DNA from: Dasypus novemcinctus
Taxonomy: Eukaryota; Chordata; Mammalia; Cingulata; Dasypodidae
Length of the DNA stretch: 64,000 nt
Direction: 5' to 3'
Assembly: GCF_030445035.2 (NCBI RefSeq)
Contig: NC_080673.1
Location: 155,182,216-155,246,215 of the forward strand
Shown here: piece after piece, positions 10,940-22,439 of the stretch
How positions within the stretch are numbered: the first letter of the stretch is position 1
Layout of the letters: the number at the start of each line of letters is the position of its first letter
Position numbers and translations under genes: made by a program
Notes under the pieces: model-generated
What the model saw: the letters and a program-made list of their open reading frames with translations, nothing else
What the model was told of the DNA's origin: nothing
The model's database searches: none

Positions 10940-11195
10940 CACATGTGACACTGCAGCCACTCCCCAGGTCAGGGAAATAAGAACTTTGAGCAACCGTGTT
11001 TTAATAAGCCACCCAGGTCATTCTGATACATGCTAAAGTTTGAGAACCATTGACTTACACTCTTACCACATAAATATGCATTGCACCAAAACGACTTACA
11101 TTTATTAGGTCTGGGCAAAGACCAAAGAATTTGCATTTCTAACAAATTCCCAGATAATATTGATCCTAGACCACATTTTGAGACCCACTGGTATT
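10940..11195. mobile_element. MER5A-like hAT DNA-transposon remnants
   Basis: TTTGAGAACCATTGACT (11039-11055) and GAATTTGCATTTCTAACAAATTCCC followed by TTTTGAGACCCACTGG (11176-11191) are the signature end and core words of MER5-type nonautonomous hAT elements. Two partial copies appear to lie side by side. They have no coding capacity and are ancient. Confidence 0.6.
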
Positions 11196-12066
11196 TTTAA
11201 AAAAGGAATTAATTACTATACAAATCAGAAGAGTAGTCACCTGTGGAGAGGAGAAGGGCTGTCATTGGAAGTGACCAACAAATATTTTCTGGAATGTTGG
11301 CAATTTTCCATTTCTTGATCTGGGTGGTAGTTACACAGGAGTAATCATTAAGTTATGAATTTATATTTTAATGCATAATGAGATGACTCGTTATCCCTTT
11401 CCCAGTCAATCCCATGAGTCCAATACTACTGCACTAGTCCTATCCACCATCATCCAGCCACTGTCGTCTACAATTGGTGCGCAAGGCAAAAAAGAAAAAG
11501 TTTGTGAGTCCAAGACTTAATTTCTTTCACGTTAGTTACTAGTGTAATTATTCCACAGAACTAAATGTTTTTAAAAGTTACAACAAGAAATAATTAGTCT
11601 AGGTTTCTGAAAACCTTATTTAAAAAGTTGTGTAAATCTCTGATATGTGTTACTACCTCCAGCCTTCGTTCTTAGTTCTCAATGAAAGACTGCCTACAAA
11701 ATTAAAAGGCAACTATGTTAAACTTTTAACGAGAAAAGGAGTCCAATGTAAAAAAGATATTGCCCTAATTTTTTTCACAAGTTAAAAGAAAAGGGAGAAT
11801 CCTACTTTTTACTAGTCTGAGCTTCTTACTTCAAAGAGGCAAGGATGCTTGCCCCTCGCCAAAGATAATCTGAAAGGGAAATACCTATGGATGTCAGTAA
11901 TAACAGTAAGACCGTACTCTTTCCAATTAATTCTCACCAGTGGGGGTAGCAATATTTGTCAATTAGCCTTAAATTGTGAAAACTTTAGGAGAAAATATAG
12001 AAAGTCTCTTTGTAGAAAGGGGGATGGAGAAATAAAAAAGATTGAGATACATTATTTCAGGGCAGA
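11196..12066. other. Intergenic; weak L1 3'-end-like patch at the start
   Basis: Around 11285-11380 the words TTTCTTGATCTGGGTGGTAG and TAGTTACACAGGAGTAATC resemble an old L1 3' end. The rest, to 12066, shows no gene or named repeat. The open frame 11849-12403 is an artefact of reading into the SINE. Confidence 0.4.
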
Positions 12067-12077
12067 TTGTGCTTTTA

Positions 12078-12444
12078 TTTATTTATTTTTTTTAATTTTA
12101 ATTCCCCCCCCCCCCCCCGGTTGTCTGTTCTCGGTGTCTATTTGCTGCGTCTTGTTTCTTTGTCTGCTTCTGTTGTCGTCAGTGGCACGGGAAGTGTGGG
12201 CGGCGCCATTCCTGGGCAGGCTGCTCTTTCTTTCACGCTGGGTGGCTTTCCTCACGGGCGCACTCCTTGCGCGTGGGGCTCCCCCACGCGGGGGACACCC
12301 TTGCGTGGCACGGCACTCCTTGCGCGCATCAGCACTGCGCATGGCCAGCTCCACACGGGTCAAGGAGGCCCGGGGTTTGAACCGCGGACCTCCCATATGG
12401 TAGACGGACGCCCTAACCACTGGGCCAAAGTCCGTTTCCCAGTT
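12078..12444 (-). mobile_element. DAS-type SINE (long form), antisense, very young
   Basis: It is nearly the same sequence as 9336-9737 but without the 24-bp duplication, and has a long C-run near 12103-12118. The TSD TGTGCTTTTA is perfect at 12068-12077 and 12445-12454. Low divergence from its sister argues for recent activity. Confidence 0.92.
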
Positions 12445-12502
12445 TGTGCTTTTAGATTCCCAGTTTCAAATCCTTGAACAGCATAAATGAAAACTAGGAT
12501 GT

Positions 12503-12972
12503 GGGAAATGGATGTGGCTCAACCAATTGGGCTCCTGTCTACCATATAGGAGGTCCAGGGTTCAATGCCCAGGGCCTCCTGGTGAGGGCAAGCTGGCCCA
12601 CATGGAGTGCCGGCCCACGCGGGAATGCCACCCCGTGCGGAAGTGCCACCCTGTGTGGGAATACCCCCCCAGCACCCTTGTGCCACCCCTGTGCAGGAAT
12701 GATGACTGACAAGGAGAATTGGCACAGGAAGATGACACAACAAGAGACACAGAGGAGAGAAAATAAGAAGATGTAACAAAACAGGGAGCTGAGGTGGCGC
12801 AAGAGAGTAATTGCCTCTCTCCCACTCTGGAAGGTCCCAGGATCTGTTCCGGAGCCACCTAATGAGAATATTAGACACAGAAGAACACACAGTGAATGGA
12901 CACAGAGAGCTGACAACCAGGGGAACAGGGTGAGGGGAAGAAATAAATAAAAGATAAATCTTAAAAAAAAAG
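12503..12972 (+). mobile_element. Dimeric DAS-type SINE, sense
   Basis: First unit: GGATGTGGCTCAACCAATTG with GGTTCAATGCC. Second unit from about 12780: GGGAGCTGAGGTGGCGCAAG, then GGATCTGTTCC as box B-like. The A-rich tail ends at 12972. Flanks AAACTAGGATGT (12491-12502) and AAACTGGGATGT (12973-12984) are a 12-bp TSD with one mismatch. Confidence 0.85.
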
Positions 12973-12984
12973 AAACTGGGATGT

Positions 12985-14221
12985 ATATATCTCTTTCTTG
13001 TGTTTATGCAGAATACTTTTTTCTGAAAATAAAATTCTTTCACAAACATAAAAAATAGTAATATTAACCATTTTTGGCTCACAATACCAACATATCCTAT
13101 TATACAAGCCCTGATGCCTTTACTCTGAAAGGAACCATAATTATATAAGTCATCACAGTGTTGGACTCTGGCAGTTAGTAACTATCTGTGCCAAAAAATG
13201 TGACAGTTATCTGAACCACAGATAATTCCAAATAAGTCTGGGGGTAGTGCCCCCTCTTCACTGAGGCTTTGGCAAAACATATGCAGTTGAGTTTTGTTAT
13301 GACCATAAATAAGCACTGCGACAATGGTTACACATATTTCCAACCCCCAGACACGCCTTCACGTTTATGTGGCAAGGCCTTTTTTACCCTTTTGACACTG
13401 CAGAGAGCTGAATGCACATACCCCTGACAGGCTCCTCTTTCTTACACTGTTGCAATATGACTGTGTATACATGATGCCTAATAATTATTATTTAAACAAG
13501 TGATATGGCCAGATGAAGTTGACGGCTTAGCATCTCTAGTCAGATGACCTGGCTTGTGAAAAACGTTTTTGCAACCATATGAGTTAATATGCTGGAATTT
13601 CAGAAAAATCTTGTTGGGGTTATGAAAGACTTGATAAGCCCCACCTCCCAGGGCAAGCAGAACATGATTATCATCAGCCTAAATGCAAGAAATTTCCTGG
13701 GAGGACTTAAGGAGACTTAAGAAGCCAAATTCACTGAATACCTTCAACTCGCTATCCCCTGTCCTTTACCCACAATGTATCTTTCACCAGGCCTCAAAAC
13801 CCAGTCTTCTGTGATTTCACTTCAGGTTAGGAAGTAACAATCATTTTTTAAAAGGTATAACCAGTTTGACAGTAGAGCTGATCCTATAGGGAAGTTCTCC
13901 CTTTTCTCCTCATTGTTGACAGTATCTTCAACAACTAGCCATTCAAAATTATACTCTCACTCAATCCTTTCGAGTAGAAAAAGTCCAAATTTTCATGATG
14001 CAGTTGAGCTTGTTAAATAGGTTGTCTCACTTATCTTGAGGACAAGAGTACTATAGTAAAGACAAAAGAGTATCTTTTCATTAAGGTTCCCAAGTCGTGC
14101 TAGGTTACCAACCCTCTGTACATTTTGGACCACGGTCATGGTTAACCTTAAGAAACCCTTCTACAAAGAAAAAGAAAGAAAAAGAAAGCTTGCTACAGAA
14201 CTTCTGCAGTATTACGTCTTT
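12985..14221. other. Intergenic, no gene seen
   Basis: About 1.2 kb of ordinary AT-rich sequence with no long open frame, no clear repeat and no RNA gene. A short (AAAG)n run lies near 14165. Confidence 0.45.
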
Positions 14222-14234
14222 AATACAATCTGGG

Positions 14235-14428
14235 GGGGAGTAGATATGGCTCAAGGAGTTGGGCACCCACTTCTCACATGGGAAGTCCCAGGTTCAGTTC
14301 CCGGTACCTCCTAAAGAAGACTAGCAGACACAGCGAGCACACAGTGAGCAGGCACAACAAGAGCAAACAACCAGAGGACAATGAGGAGTCATCTCAGTGG
14401 GGGGGAATAAATAAATCTTAAAAAAATA
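14235..14428 (+). mobile_element. DAS-type SINE (short form), sense
   Basis: The tRNA-like head GGAGTAGATATGGCTCAAGG, B-box GGTTCAGTTCCC and a short body end in an A-rich tail. The TSD AATACAATCTGGG (13 bp) is perfect at 14222-14234 and 14429-14441. Confidence 0.9.
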
Positions 14429-14441
14429 AATACAATCTGGG

Positions 14442-15275
14442 TACTCTCTTTGTACTCCCAGATCACTACACCACTTTGCCTAGGTGAGATCAAGTTCTCA
14501 CATAAATGGGTCCACTTAATCAGAACTGTGTAAAGTCATCTAGGCCTCCCAGGAGGGCTATGGAGGATATCGGGGACTGCTCTCAGGTTAAGTAAAAAGA
14601 CTTTATCCCATTCAAAGTTATAACTTATAACTTATTCCTTGTTATAGTAGTCACTTGCCTTGAAAATCACAGAGTCCTCAAAGAATCCTGCGCTTTGAAG
14701 AATGTCAGAGTCCTTACGAACAGACTCCTCAAAAGTTGCAAGTATATATATAATACCTATTGACTGTCCTGTCTCCATTTTGTGCCCTCTGGATTCCAAG
14801 GACTGGTTTGGAGGGTATTGGAACATTCTAGTCATTTCTGAAGTTCACTGTGATTCATTTGAGTTGATAACATCATGTTGACCCTTTGCAACCGATGTTC
14901 TTTACACATCCCATTCGTTGGTTTTATTGGTTTTATTCGCTATCACTTTAGCAGGACTAGAATTGATAAATTTTTTTCTGGCCTCCGTTTCTTCTAGAGG
15001 GCAAGAGCCTTTGAGTAACCTTCAATTTTGAGACTGAAAGTACTCAAGTATTTATATACAGAGGTAGAGATCTTCCTTCAAGTGTTTTTTCAGTACTTCT
15101 AATGTTACTGGGTCATCTGCATTACATGCAGTTTCCATTAAAATGACATACCTGTCCATATAATTAATACTTTGCCCACTTGTAGTAGTGACTCCAAGGT
15201 CTCACTCACTATTTTCTGAATCCTGTTCCTAGCATGTGCCCTTTTAGTTCTCCGCATTGTACATCCTTGGTTGGT
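14442..15275. other. Unassigned sequence with a short coding-like stretch on the minus strand
   Basis: On the minus strand a 67-codon frame (14632-14835) and, upstream of it in other frames, peptide-like patches such as YVILMETACNADDP (about 15090-15150) read like a degraded coding sequence. I do not recognise the protein, and stops and shifts separate the patches. It could be a pseudogene, an old retroviral piece or chance. Confidence 0.25.
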
Positions 15276-15374
15276 GCTGCAGAGTCACAAACACTCCTGG
15301 CTCCCATGATATCTGCTGCAGAGTCACAAACACTCCTGGCTATGTTAGTGCTGCAGAGTCACAAACACCCCTGG
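15276..15374. repeat. Three-copy direct repeat (25-bp core)
   Basis: GCTGCAGAGTCACAAACACT followed by CCTGG occurs at 15276-15300, 15315-15339 and 15350-15374 (third copy with one change). Spacing is 39 then 35 bp because the linkers differ. Function unknown; each unit contains AGAGTCAC. Confidence 0.85.
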
Positions 15375-15690
15375 CTCCCTTGATATCTGCCTCTATCCTT
15401 AGGCAAGGAGCCAACCATTGCTGCCTTCAGAAGTGTGGCACCTCTGCATTCTGCATATCCTTCCAAGGTCCCACGTGGAGCAGAAGCTCTCTCCCATTTA
15501 ATGTCGCTACTTCTTTCCTATGCACTCCACCAGGGTGATGCAGGTGTTGACCTGACACTCACAGGGGCATGCACAGGGTAGCTGGGACCTTGCCATTGCC
15601 CTGACCTGGCCTATCTGTGACCACACTGTCACAGAAGGCTTGGTGCCCTGAGCCTTAGAGTCTGCTCTTCCCATCCAGGCATCTCGCGAA
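15375..15690. other. Unassigned spacer
   Basis: Moderately GC-rich sequence between the direct repeat and the next L1 piece. Open frames of 70-93 codons run through it in both directions but none shows a recognisable domain. Confidence 0.35.
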
Positions 15691-16702
15691 TTGATTTTTG
15701 ACAAGACTGCCAAATTCACACAATCGGGGAAGAATAGTCTGTTCAGAACAAGTGGTTACCCCCAAATATATACACTTTACAAAGGCCAAAAAAAGGTGAT
15801 GCTGGGAAAACAGGATACCTATTTACAAAATAACAAAGGACGGGGAAGCAGATGAGGTTCAACTGATAGAGCATCTGTCTACCATATGGAGAGTCCAGGG
15901 TTCGATTTTCAGGACCTCCTGACCCATGTGGTGAGCTGGTCCATGCACAGTGCTGCCACATGCAAGGAGTGTCATGCTATGTAGGGTGCCCCTGCACAGG
16001 GGTACCCCATGCACAAGGCCTGCACACTGTAAGGAAAGTAGCCCCACATGAAAAAAGCACAGCCTGCCCAGGAATGATGCCGCACACATGGAGAGGTGAC
16101 ACAGCAAGATGATGGAACAAAAAAGAAAAGCAGTTTCTCAGTGCCACCCAATAATGCAAGCGGACACAGAAGAACACACAGCGAATGGACACAGAAAGCA
16201 GACAATGGGGGAGGAGTGGAAGGAGAGAGAAATAAATAAAATAAAAATCTTTAAAAAACCATAAACAAAAACAAAATAATGAAGGATGACCCCTGTATCA
16301 CACATATACAAAAATTAATTCAAAATGGATCTAAGACCTAAATACAAGAACAAGGACTATAAAATTCCTAGAAGAAAATGTAAGGAAGCATCTTCAGGAT
16401 CTCATATTAGGTAATTGTTTCTTAGACTTTACACCCAAAGCACAAGCAACAAAAGAAAAATATTAATTAATGGGACCTCTTCAAAATTAAATACTTTATT
16501 ATGAAAATGAAAAGACAACTTATTCAATGGGAGAAAATATTTGGGAACCATATATCCACTACGGGTTTAATATCCATAATATATGAAGAAATCTATAACT
16601 CAACAATAAAAGGACAAACAACCCAATTTAAAAATGGGCAAAAGATTTGAATAGACATTTCTCCAAAGAAGATATATAAATGATTAAAAAGCACATGAAG
16701 AA
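15691..16702 (+). mobile_element. LINE-1 ORF2 C-terminal region fragment
   Basis: ATTGATTTTTGACAAGACTG, then, after the SINE, CAAAATGGATCTAAGACC and GAATAGACATTTCTCCAAAG, match the L1 ORF2 region downstream of the RT. The frame is broken. A SINE divides it at 15841-16270. At about 16703 the sequence jumps back to an earlier ORF2 position, so a separate L1 piece begins there. Confidence 0.8.
15841..16270 (+). mobile_element. DAS-type SINE (long form), sense, inside L1
   Basis: The head GGAAGCAGATGAGGTTCAAC and B-box GGTTCGATTTTC are followed by the long body and an A-rich tail. Flanks ACAAAATAACAAAGGA (15825-15840) and ACAAAATAATGAAGGA (16271-16286) form a 16-bp TSD with two mismatches. Confidence 0.88.
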
Positions 16703-16802
16703 AATGACAACACAACATATCAAAACCTATGGGATGCAGCAAAAGCTATACTGAGAGGAAAATTCATAGCCATAAATTCTTTTATCAAAAAAGAAGAAAG
16801 AG

Positions 16803-17207
16803 GGAAGCAGACTTGGCTCAACTGATAGAGCGTCCACCTCCATATGGGAGGTTCAGGGTTCAAACCCAGGACCTCCTGACCTGAATGGAGAGCTGGCCCA
16901 CACACAGTGCTGATATGTGCAAGTGTGCCATGCCATGCAGGGGTGTCCCCCATGTAAGGGAGCCCCATGCACAAGGAGCGCACCCCACAAGGAGAGCCAC
17001 CCTGTGCGAAAAAAGCACAGCCTGCCCGGGAGTGGCACCACACACACAGAGCTGACACAGCAAGATGACACAGTAAAAAGAGACACAGATTTCTGGTGTC
17101 ACTGACAAGAATGCAAGTGGACACAGAAGAACACACAGCAAATGGACACAGAGAGCAGACAATGGGGTGGGGGGAAGGTGAGAGAAATAAATAAATAAAT
17201 AAATCTT
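16803..17207 (+). mobile_element. DAS-type SINE (long form), sense, inside L1 ORF2
   Basis: The head GGAAGCAGACTTGGCTCAAC and B-box GGTTCAAACCC precede the body with CAGGGGTGTCCCC and a tail of AAATA repeats. The target AAAAAGAAGAAAGAG is present on both sides (about 16788-16802 and 17208-17222). Confidence 0.88.
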
Positions 17208-18913
17208 TAAAAAGAAGAAAGAGCTAAAAAAGAAGACATAACCACACTCTAGGAGGAATAAGTTAAAAAACAACAAACCAACCCCAAAGGAAGTAGAAAA
17301 AAGAAAAAGCAAAGATCAGAGCAGAACTAAATGAAATAGAAAACAAGAAAGCATTAGAAAAAATAAACAAAACCAAGAGTTGGTTCTTTGAGAAGATCAA
17401 TAGAATTGATAAACGCTCAGCTAGAGAAACAAATAAAATAAAGAGAGAAGATGCAAATACACAAAATAAGAAATGAGGAAGGGGATATCACCACTTACCC
17501 CACAGAAATAAGGAGTATCATAAGAGAATACTTTTAAAAACTATATGCCAACAAAAAGGACAATTCAGGGGAAACAGACAAATTCCTAGAAACACATAAG
17601 CAGCCTACCCTGATGAAAGAAGAAACTGATGATCTCAACAGACCAGTCACAAGTGAAGAGATAGAATCGGTCATTAAAAAGCTCTCAACTAAGAAGAGCC
17701 CAGGGCCAGACAGCTTCACAGGTGAATTCTACCAAATATTCCAGAAAGAACTAACACTAATCTTGCTTAAACTCTTCCAAAAAATTGAAGTAGAAAAAAT
17801 TTTGCCTAATGCATTCTATGATGCAAACATCACCCTAATACCAAAGCCAAACAAAGACTCCACAAGAAATGAAAATGATAGACCAATCTCTCTAATGAAC
17901 CTAGATGCTAAAATACTCAATAAAATACGTGCTAATAGCATTCAACAATACATCAAATGTATTATACATCATGACCAAGTGGGTTTCGTCCTGGTATGCA
18001 AGGATGGTTCAATGTAAGAAAATCAATGTAACACACCACATAAACAGATCGGAAAAAAATCACATGATAATATCTATAGATGCAGAAAAAGCATCCAACA
18101 AAATATAGCACCCTTTCCAGATAAAAACGCTGCAAAAGATAGAAATAGGAGGAAAATTTCTGAACATGATAAAGGTTACATATGAAAAACCCACAGCTAA
18201 CATCATACACAATGGTGAAATCCTAAAATCCTTCCCTCTGAAATAGGGAACCAAACAAGGATGCCCTCTATCACCCCTCCTATTTAACACTGTGTTAGAA
18301 GTACTTGTTCCAGCACTGAGGCAAGAAAAAGATATAAAAATCTCCAAATTGGAAAGGAAGAAGTCAAAATTTCACTATTTGCAGATGACATGATCCTGTA
18401 CATAGAAAGTCCTGAGAAATCTACAACAAAGCTTGTAGAACTTATAAATGAGTTCAGTAAAGTCACAGGTTATAAGATCAACGCACAAAAATCAATAGTA
18501 TTTCTGTACACCAATAATGATCAATCTGAGGAGGAAATCAAGAAAAAAATACCATTTACAATAGTAAATAAAAAATCAAATACCTAGGAATAAATTTAAC
18601 TAAAGATATAAATAACTTATACACAGAAAACTATACAAAACTGTTAAAGGAAATCAAAGAAGACTTAAATAAATGGAAGAATATTCCCTGTTCATGGATA
18701 GGAAGACTAAATATCATTAAGATGTCTATCTTACCCAAACTGATCTATATACTTAATGCAATACCAATAAAAATCAACACAGCATTTTTTACTGAACTGG
18801 AAAAACTATGAAATTTGTTTGCAAGGGAAAGAGGCCTTGAATAGCCAAAGACATATTGAAAAAGAAAAATGAAATTGGAGGAATCACACTACCTGGCTTT
18901 AAAACATAATACA

Positions 18914-19336
18914 GGGAAGTGGACTTGGCCCAGTGGATAGGGCATCCATCTACCACATGGGAGGTCCGCAGTTCAAACCCCAGGCCTTCTTGACCTATGT
19001 GCAGCTGGCCCACGCACAGTGCTGATGCACGCAAGGAGTGCCCTGACACGCAGGGGTGCCTCCCGCGTAGGGGAGCCCCACGTGCAAGAAGTGTGCCCCA
19101 TAAGGAGAGCCACCCAGCATGAAAGAAAGTGCAGCCTGCCCAGGAATACTGCTGCACACACAGAGAGCTGACACAGCAAGATGATGCAACAAAAAGAGAC
19201 ACAGATTCCCATGTCGCTGACAATAGCAGAAGTGGACAAAGAAGAACACGCAGCAAATAGACACAGAGAACAGACAACTTGGGGTGGGGGAGGGAAGGGG
19301 AGAGAAATAAATAAAATAAATCTTTAAAAACAAAAC
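18914..19336 (+). mobile_element. DAS-type SINE (long form), sense, inside L1 ORF2
   Basis: It starts GGGAAGTGGACTTGGCCCAG, with B-box GTTCAAACCCC, and ends with an A-rich tail. The TSD AAAACATAATACA is perfect at 18901-18913 and 19337-19349. Confidence 0.92.
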
Positions 19337-19595
19337 AAAACATAATACAAAGCTATCATGGTCAAAACTGTGTGGTATTGGCACAAAGATAGACATACTT
19401 ACTAATGGAACCAAATTGAGAGTTCTGATATAGATCCTTGCATATACAGTCATCTGATATTCAACAAGGCCACCAAGCCCACTCAACTGGGAGAAATGGC
19501 CTCTTCAACAAATGGTGCTAGGAGAACTGGATATCCATATGCAAAAGATGAGAGAGGAACACCATCTTACACCGAATACAAAAATCATCTCAAGA

Positions 19596-22430
19596 GAACC
19601 AGCAATATGGCGACAGAGTAAGGAGCTCCTAAAGTCAGCTCTTGCTACAAGACAGTTAGCAAACACCCAGAGCTCTCTGGAGCTAGCCGAAGCACCTATT
19701 TGCCAGCTCCAGAAGACCAGAAGTGCATCCTGCAACATCCAAGAAGGAGTGGAAGGAGGAAAAGGCCCATCTGCAGAGAAGACTTATAAGTAGAGCACTC
19801 CACACCACAGAAGCCAGTGCCCATCCTCCACTAGAGGCACAGGCTGCCTCGGGAGCTGTTCTGTGGCTAGAATTGAAAACTCCACTTCCCCAAAATGGGG
19901 GAGGAAGAGACAATTGGGTACCAATTTCAGATACGATGAGGAAATTCAGTGGGCTACAGTATGATCCTGAGAACAGCTAAGATTTGAGTTTGTCCAGGTC
20001 AGAAAGAGGCTGGGAGCTGCCAACTCCGCACCTGGCATGTGGGGAAGTGGGGCAGACTGAGAATGCCAGTGCTGGTGGGACTGGCTTCTTCCCTTCCAGA
20101 TCATATTGCAGGTCTAGCCTAGGTCCCAGTGCCACCTCCAGCAGGGAGGAAGCTGTGGGGACCTGAGCCAGCCTCTCCGGGAAATTACCGGCCAAGCCAC
20201 GGAGGCTGGTGATTGTCCTACTCTGGTGGCACAAGCCACCCCAGGACTGCTCTGTGATGGGAATTGGAAGCTCCATTTTCCAGAAACAAGGGAGGAGGAG
20301 ACGGTTGGCTGGCAATTTCAGCTACTGATTGGGAGACTTGGCTGGCTAAGAGAAAACCCTGGAAAGAGCTGGGGTGGGAACTAGCCCAAATCAGAAATAG
20401 ACCAGTAGCTGCCATTCTGACTCTGCCCCCAGCCTGAGAGGAAGCCGGGCTGACAGTTTCTTTCATGCAGATCACCCTGCAGCCCTAGCCTAGACTTCAG
20501 CCCCACCTCTGGCAGGGAGGAGGCTGAGGAGCCCTGCACCAGCCTATACAGGTAACTGCAGGGAACTTCGACTGGCATAGACTAAAAATCAGAAGTCTAC
20601 CAGGGCAACTGCAGTCATCTTAGGACCCACCCTGCACAGATTGCTGCCCATACCTGCAGCTCTATCCCTGCCCCAGGTAGGAGAGAAAGGGATGTGAAGC
20701 TCCATCAGTCTCTCTGGGCAACTATAGTCTAGGCCTGCATGTGGATTATTCCACATAGCTGTGACACTGTCCCTACCCCTGGCAAAGGAGAAAGTTGGAA
20801 GAAGTTTCATTGGTCCATGGTGCAAAGAGGGCAGCTTAAGCCTCCACAGCTTACAGCACCAACTACATGCTTGGCTCCTGCTGCATAACCAGCAAAGGAG
20901 AAACTATAGGAAGCCCTAAACTAGAGAGAAAAACAGCACCCAGAAAAAATATTCTAGTAAGCCAGGTGCAAAGACACCAACAAAAAACTACAATCCACAC
21001 CAAGAAACAGGAAGCTATGGCCAAGTTAAAGCAACAAGATAAGCCTCCAGATGACATAAACGAGTTGAGACAACTAAGACTAGATGTTCAAACAAATCTT
21101 CTTAATAATTTCAACTAGATGGCTAAAGAGATTAAGGATATTAAGAAGACATTGGATGAGCACAAAGAAGAATTTGAAAGCATACATAGAAAAATAGCAG
21201 ATCTTATGGGAATGAAAGGTGCAATCAATGAAATTTAAAAAACATTGGAATCATATAATAGCAGATTTGAGGAGGCAGAAGAAAGAATTGGAGAGCTTGA
21301 AGAAATGGCCTCTGAAAGTGAACGTATAAAAGAACAGATGAAGAGAAGAATGGAAAAAATTGAACAAGGTCTCAGGGAACTAAATGATAGCAAAAGGCAT
21401 GCAAACATACATGTCATGGATGTCCCAGAAGGAGAAAAGAAGGGAAAAGGGGCAGAAGGAATATTTAAAGAAATAATGGGGAAACAGACTTGGCCCAGTG
21501 GTTAGGGTGTCCACCTACCACATGGGAGGTCCACAGTTCAAACCACGGGCCTCCTTGACCCATGTGGAGCTGGCCCACAGTCAGTGCTGATGCGCGCAAG
21601 GAGTGCCGTGCCACGCAGGGGTGTCCCCCACATAGGCGAGCCCCACACGCAAGGAGTGCGCCCCGTAAGGAGAGCTGCCCAGTGCAAAAGAAAGTGCACC
21701 CTGCCTAAGAATGGCACCACCCACATGGAGAGCTGACACAACAAGATGATGGAACAAAAAGAGACACAGATTTCCATGCCACTGACAACAACAGAAGTGG
21801 ACAAAGAAACAAGATGCAGCAAATAGATACAGAGAACAGACAATTGGGGGGGGCGGGAGATAAATAAATAAATCTTTAAAATAAATAAATAAAAATAAAA
21901 ATAAAGAAATAATGGTAGAAAATTCCCCAACTCTATTGAAGGACATAGATATCCCTGTCCAAGAAGCACAACGTACTCCCATCCAAAAATATCCAAATAG
22001 ACCAACTCCAAGACACATACTCATCAGAATGTCAAAGGCCAAAGACAAAGAGAATTCTGAGAGCAGCAAGAGAAAAGCAATGCATAATATATAAGGGATA
22101 AGATTAAGTGCTGATTTCTCACCAGAAGCCATAGAGACAAGAAAACAGTGGTCTGATATATTTAAGATACTACAAGAGCCAAACTTCCAGCCAAGAATCT
22201 TATATCCAGCAAGATTGTCTTTCAAAAATGAGGGCAAATTTAGAATATTCACAGATAAATAGAAACTGAGAGAATTTCTAAGCAACAGACCAGATTTTCA
22301 GGAAATACTAAAGGGTGTGCTAGAGCCTGAAAAGAAAAGACAAGAGAAAGGGGCCTGGAAGAGAGTCTAGAAATAAAGATCGTATCAAGAAAACTGAAAG
22401 TGTCAAAAGAGTGGTGAGAATAAAATATGA
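19596..22430 (+). mobile_element. LINE-1 5'UTR and ORF1, interrupted by a SINE
   Basis: A GC-richer L1 5'UTR (from AATATGGCGACAGAG, 19602, to about 20860) contains repeated blocks ending in CTGGCAGGGAGGAGG. ORF1 follows (about 20867-22350): coiled-coil region with EEAEERIGELEEMA near 21265, the RRM-type start NIHVMDVPEGEKKGK at 21404, then after the SINE the C-terminal domain (RMSKAKDKEN at 22027, PRILYPARLSFKNEGK at 22192). Stops at 21118, 21237 and 22093 and other shifts make it nonfunctional. After about 22430 the sequence jumps to late ORF2, so most of ORF2 is deleted. Confidence 0.85.
21480..21902 (+). mobile_element. DAS-type SINE (long form), sense, inside L1 ORF1
   Basis: The head GGAAACAGACTTGGCCCAGT and box B GTTCAAACCAC precede a body ending in an A-rich tail with TAAATAAATAAATC. 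The TSD AAAGAAATAATGG is perfect at 21467-21479 and 21903-21915. Confidence 0.92.
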
Positions 22431-22439
22431 CAGAGAAAA

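Larger units (their letters stand above)
16703..19595 (+). mobile_element. LINE-1 ORF2 fragment (linker, RT and post-RT), split by two SINEs
   Basis: A second L1 piece starts in the endonuclease-RT linker (GATGCAGCAAAAGCTATACTG). It reads on to AGCCCAGGGCCAGACAGCTT (SPGPD motif, 17697), the ILNKI region (17913), a broken ..HHINR.. patch, and TTTGCAGATGACATGATCC (FADDM, 18378). A 134-codon frame (17613-18017) is the longest intact stretch. Stops and shifts elsewhere make it dead. SINEs lie at 16803-17207 and 18914-19336. It ends abruptly at 19595, where a new L1 5'UTR begins. Confidence 0.88.

Noticed and set aside
12519-13082. 187-codon minus-strand frame
   Set aside because: SINE translation plus a little flank; no independent support.
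15276-15374. CRISPR-like array
   Set aside because: Three short repeats in a mammalian genome, with partly repeated linkers and no cas genes.
17613-18017. Host gene with reverse-transcriptase motifs
   Set aside because: Motif order and flanks are those of L1 ORF2, and the frame is closed by stops on both sides.
21581-22285. 234-codon minus-strand frame
   Set aside because: It reads antisense through L1 ORF1 and the SINE inside it.
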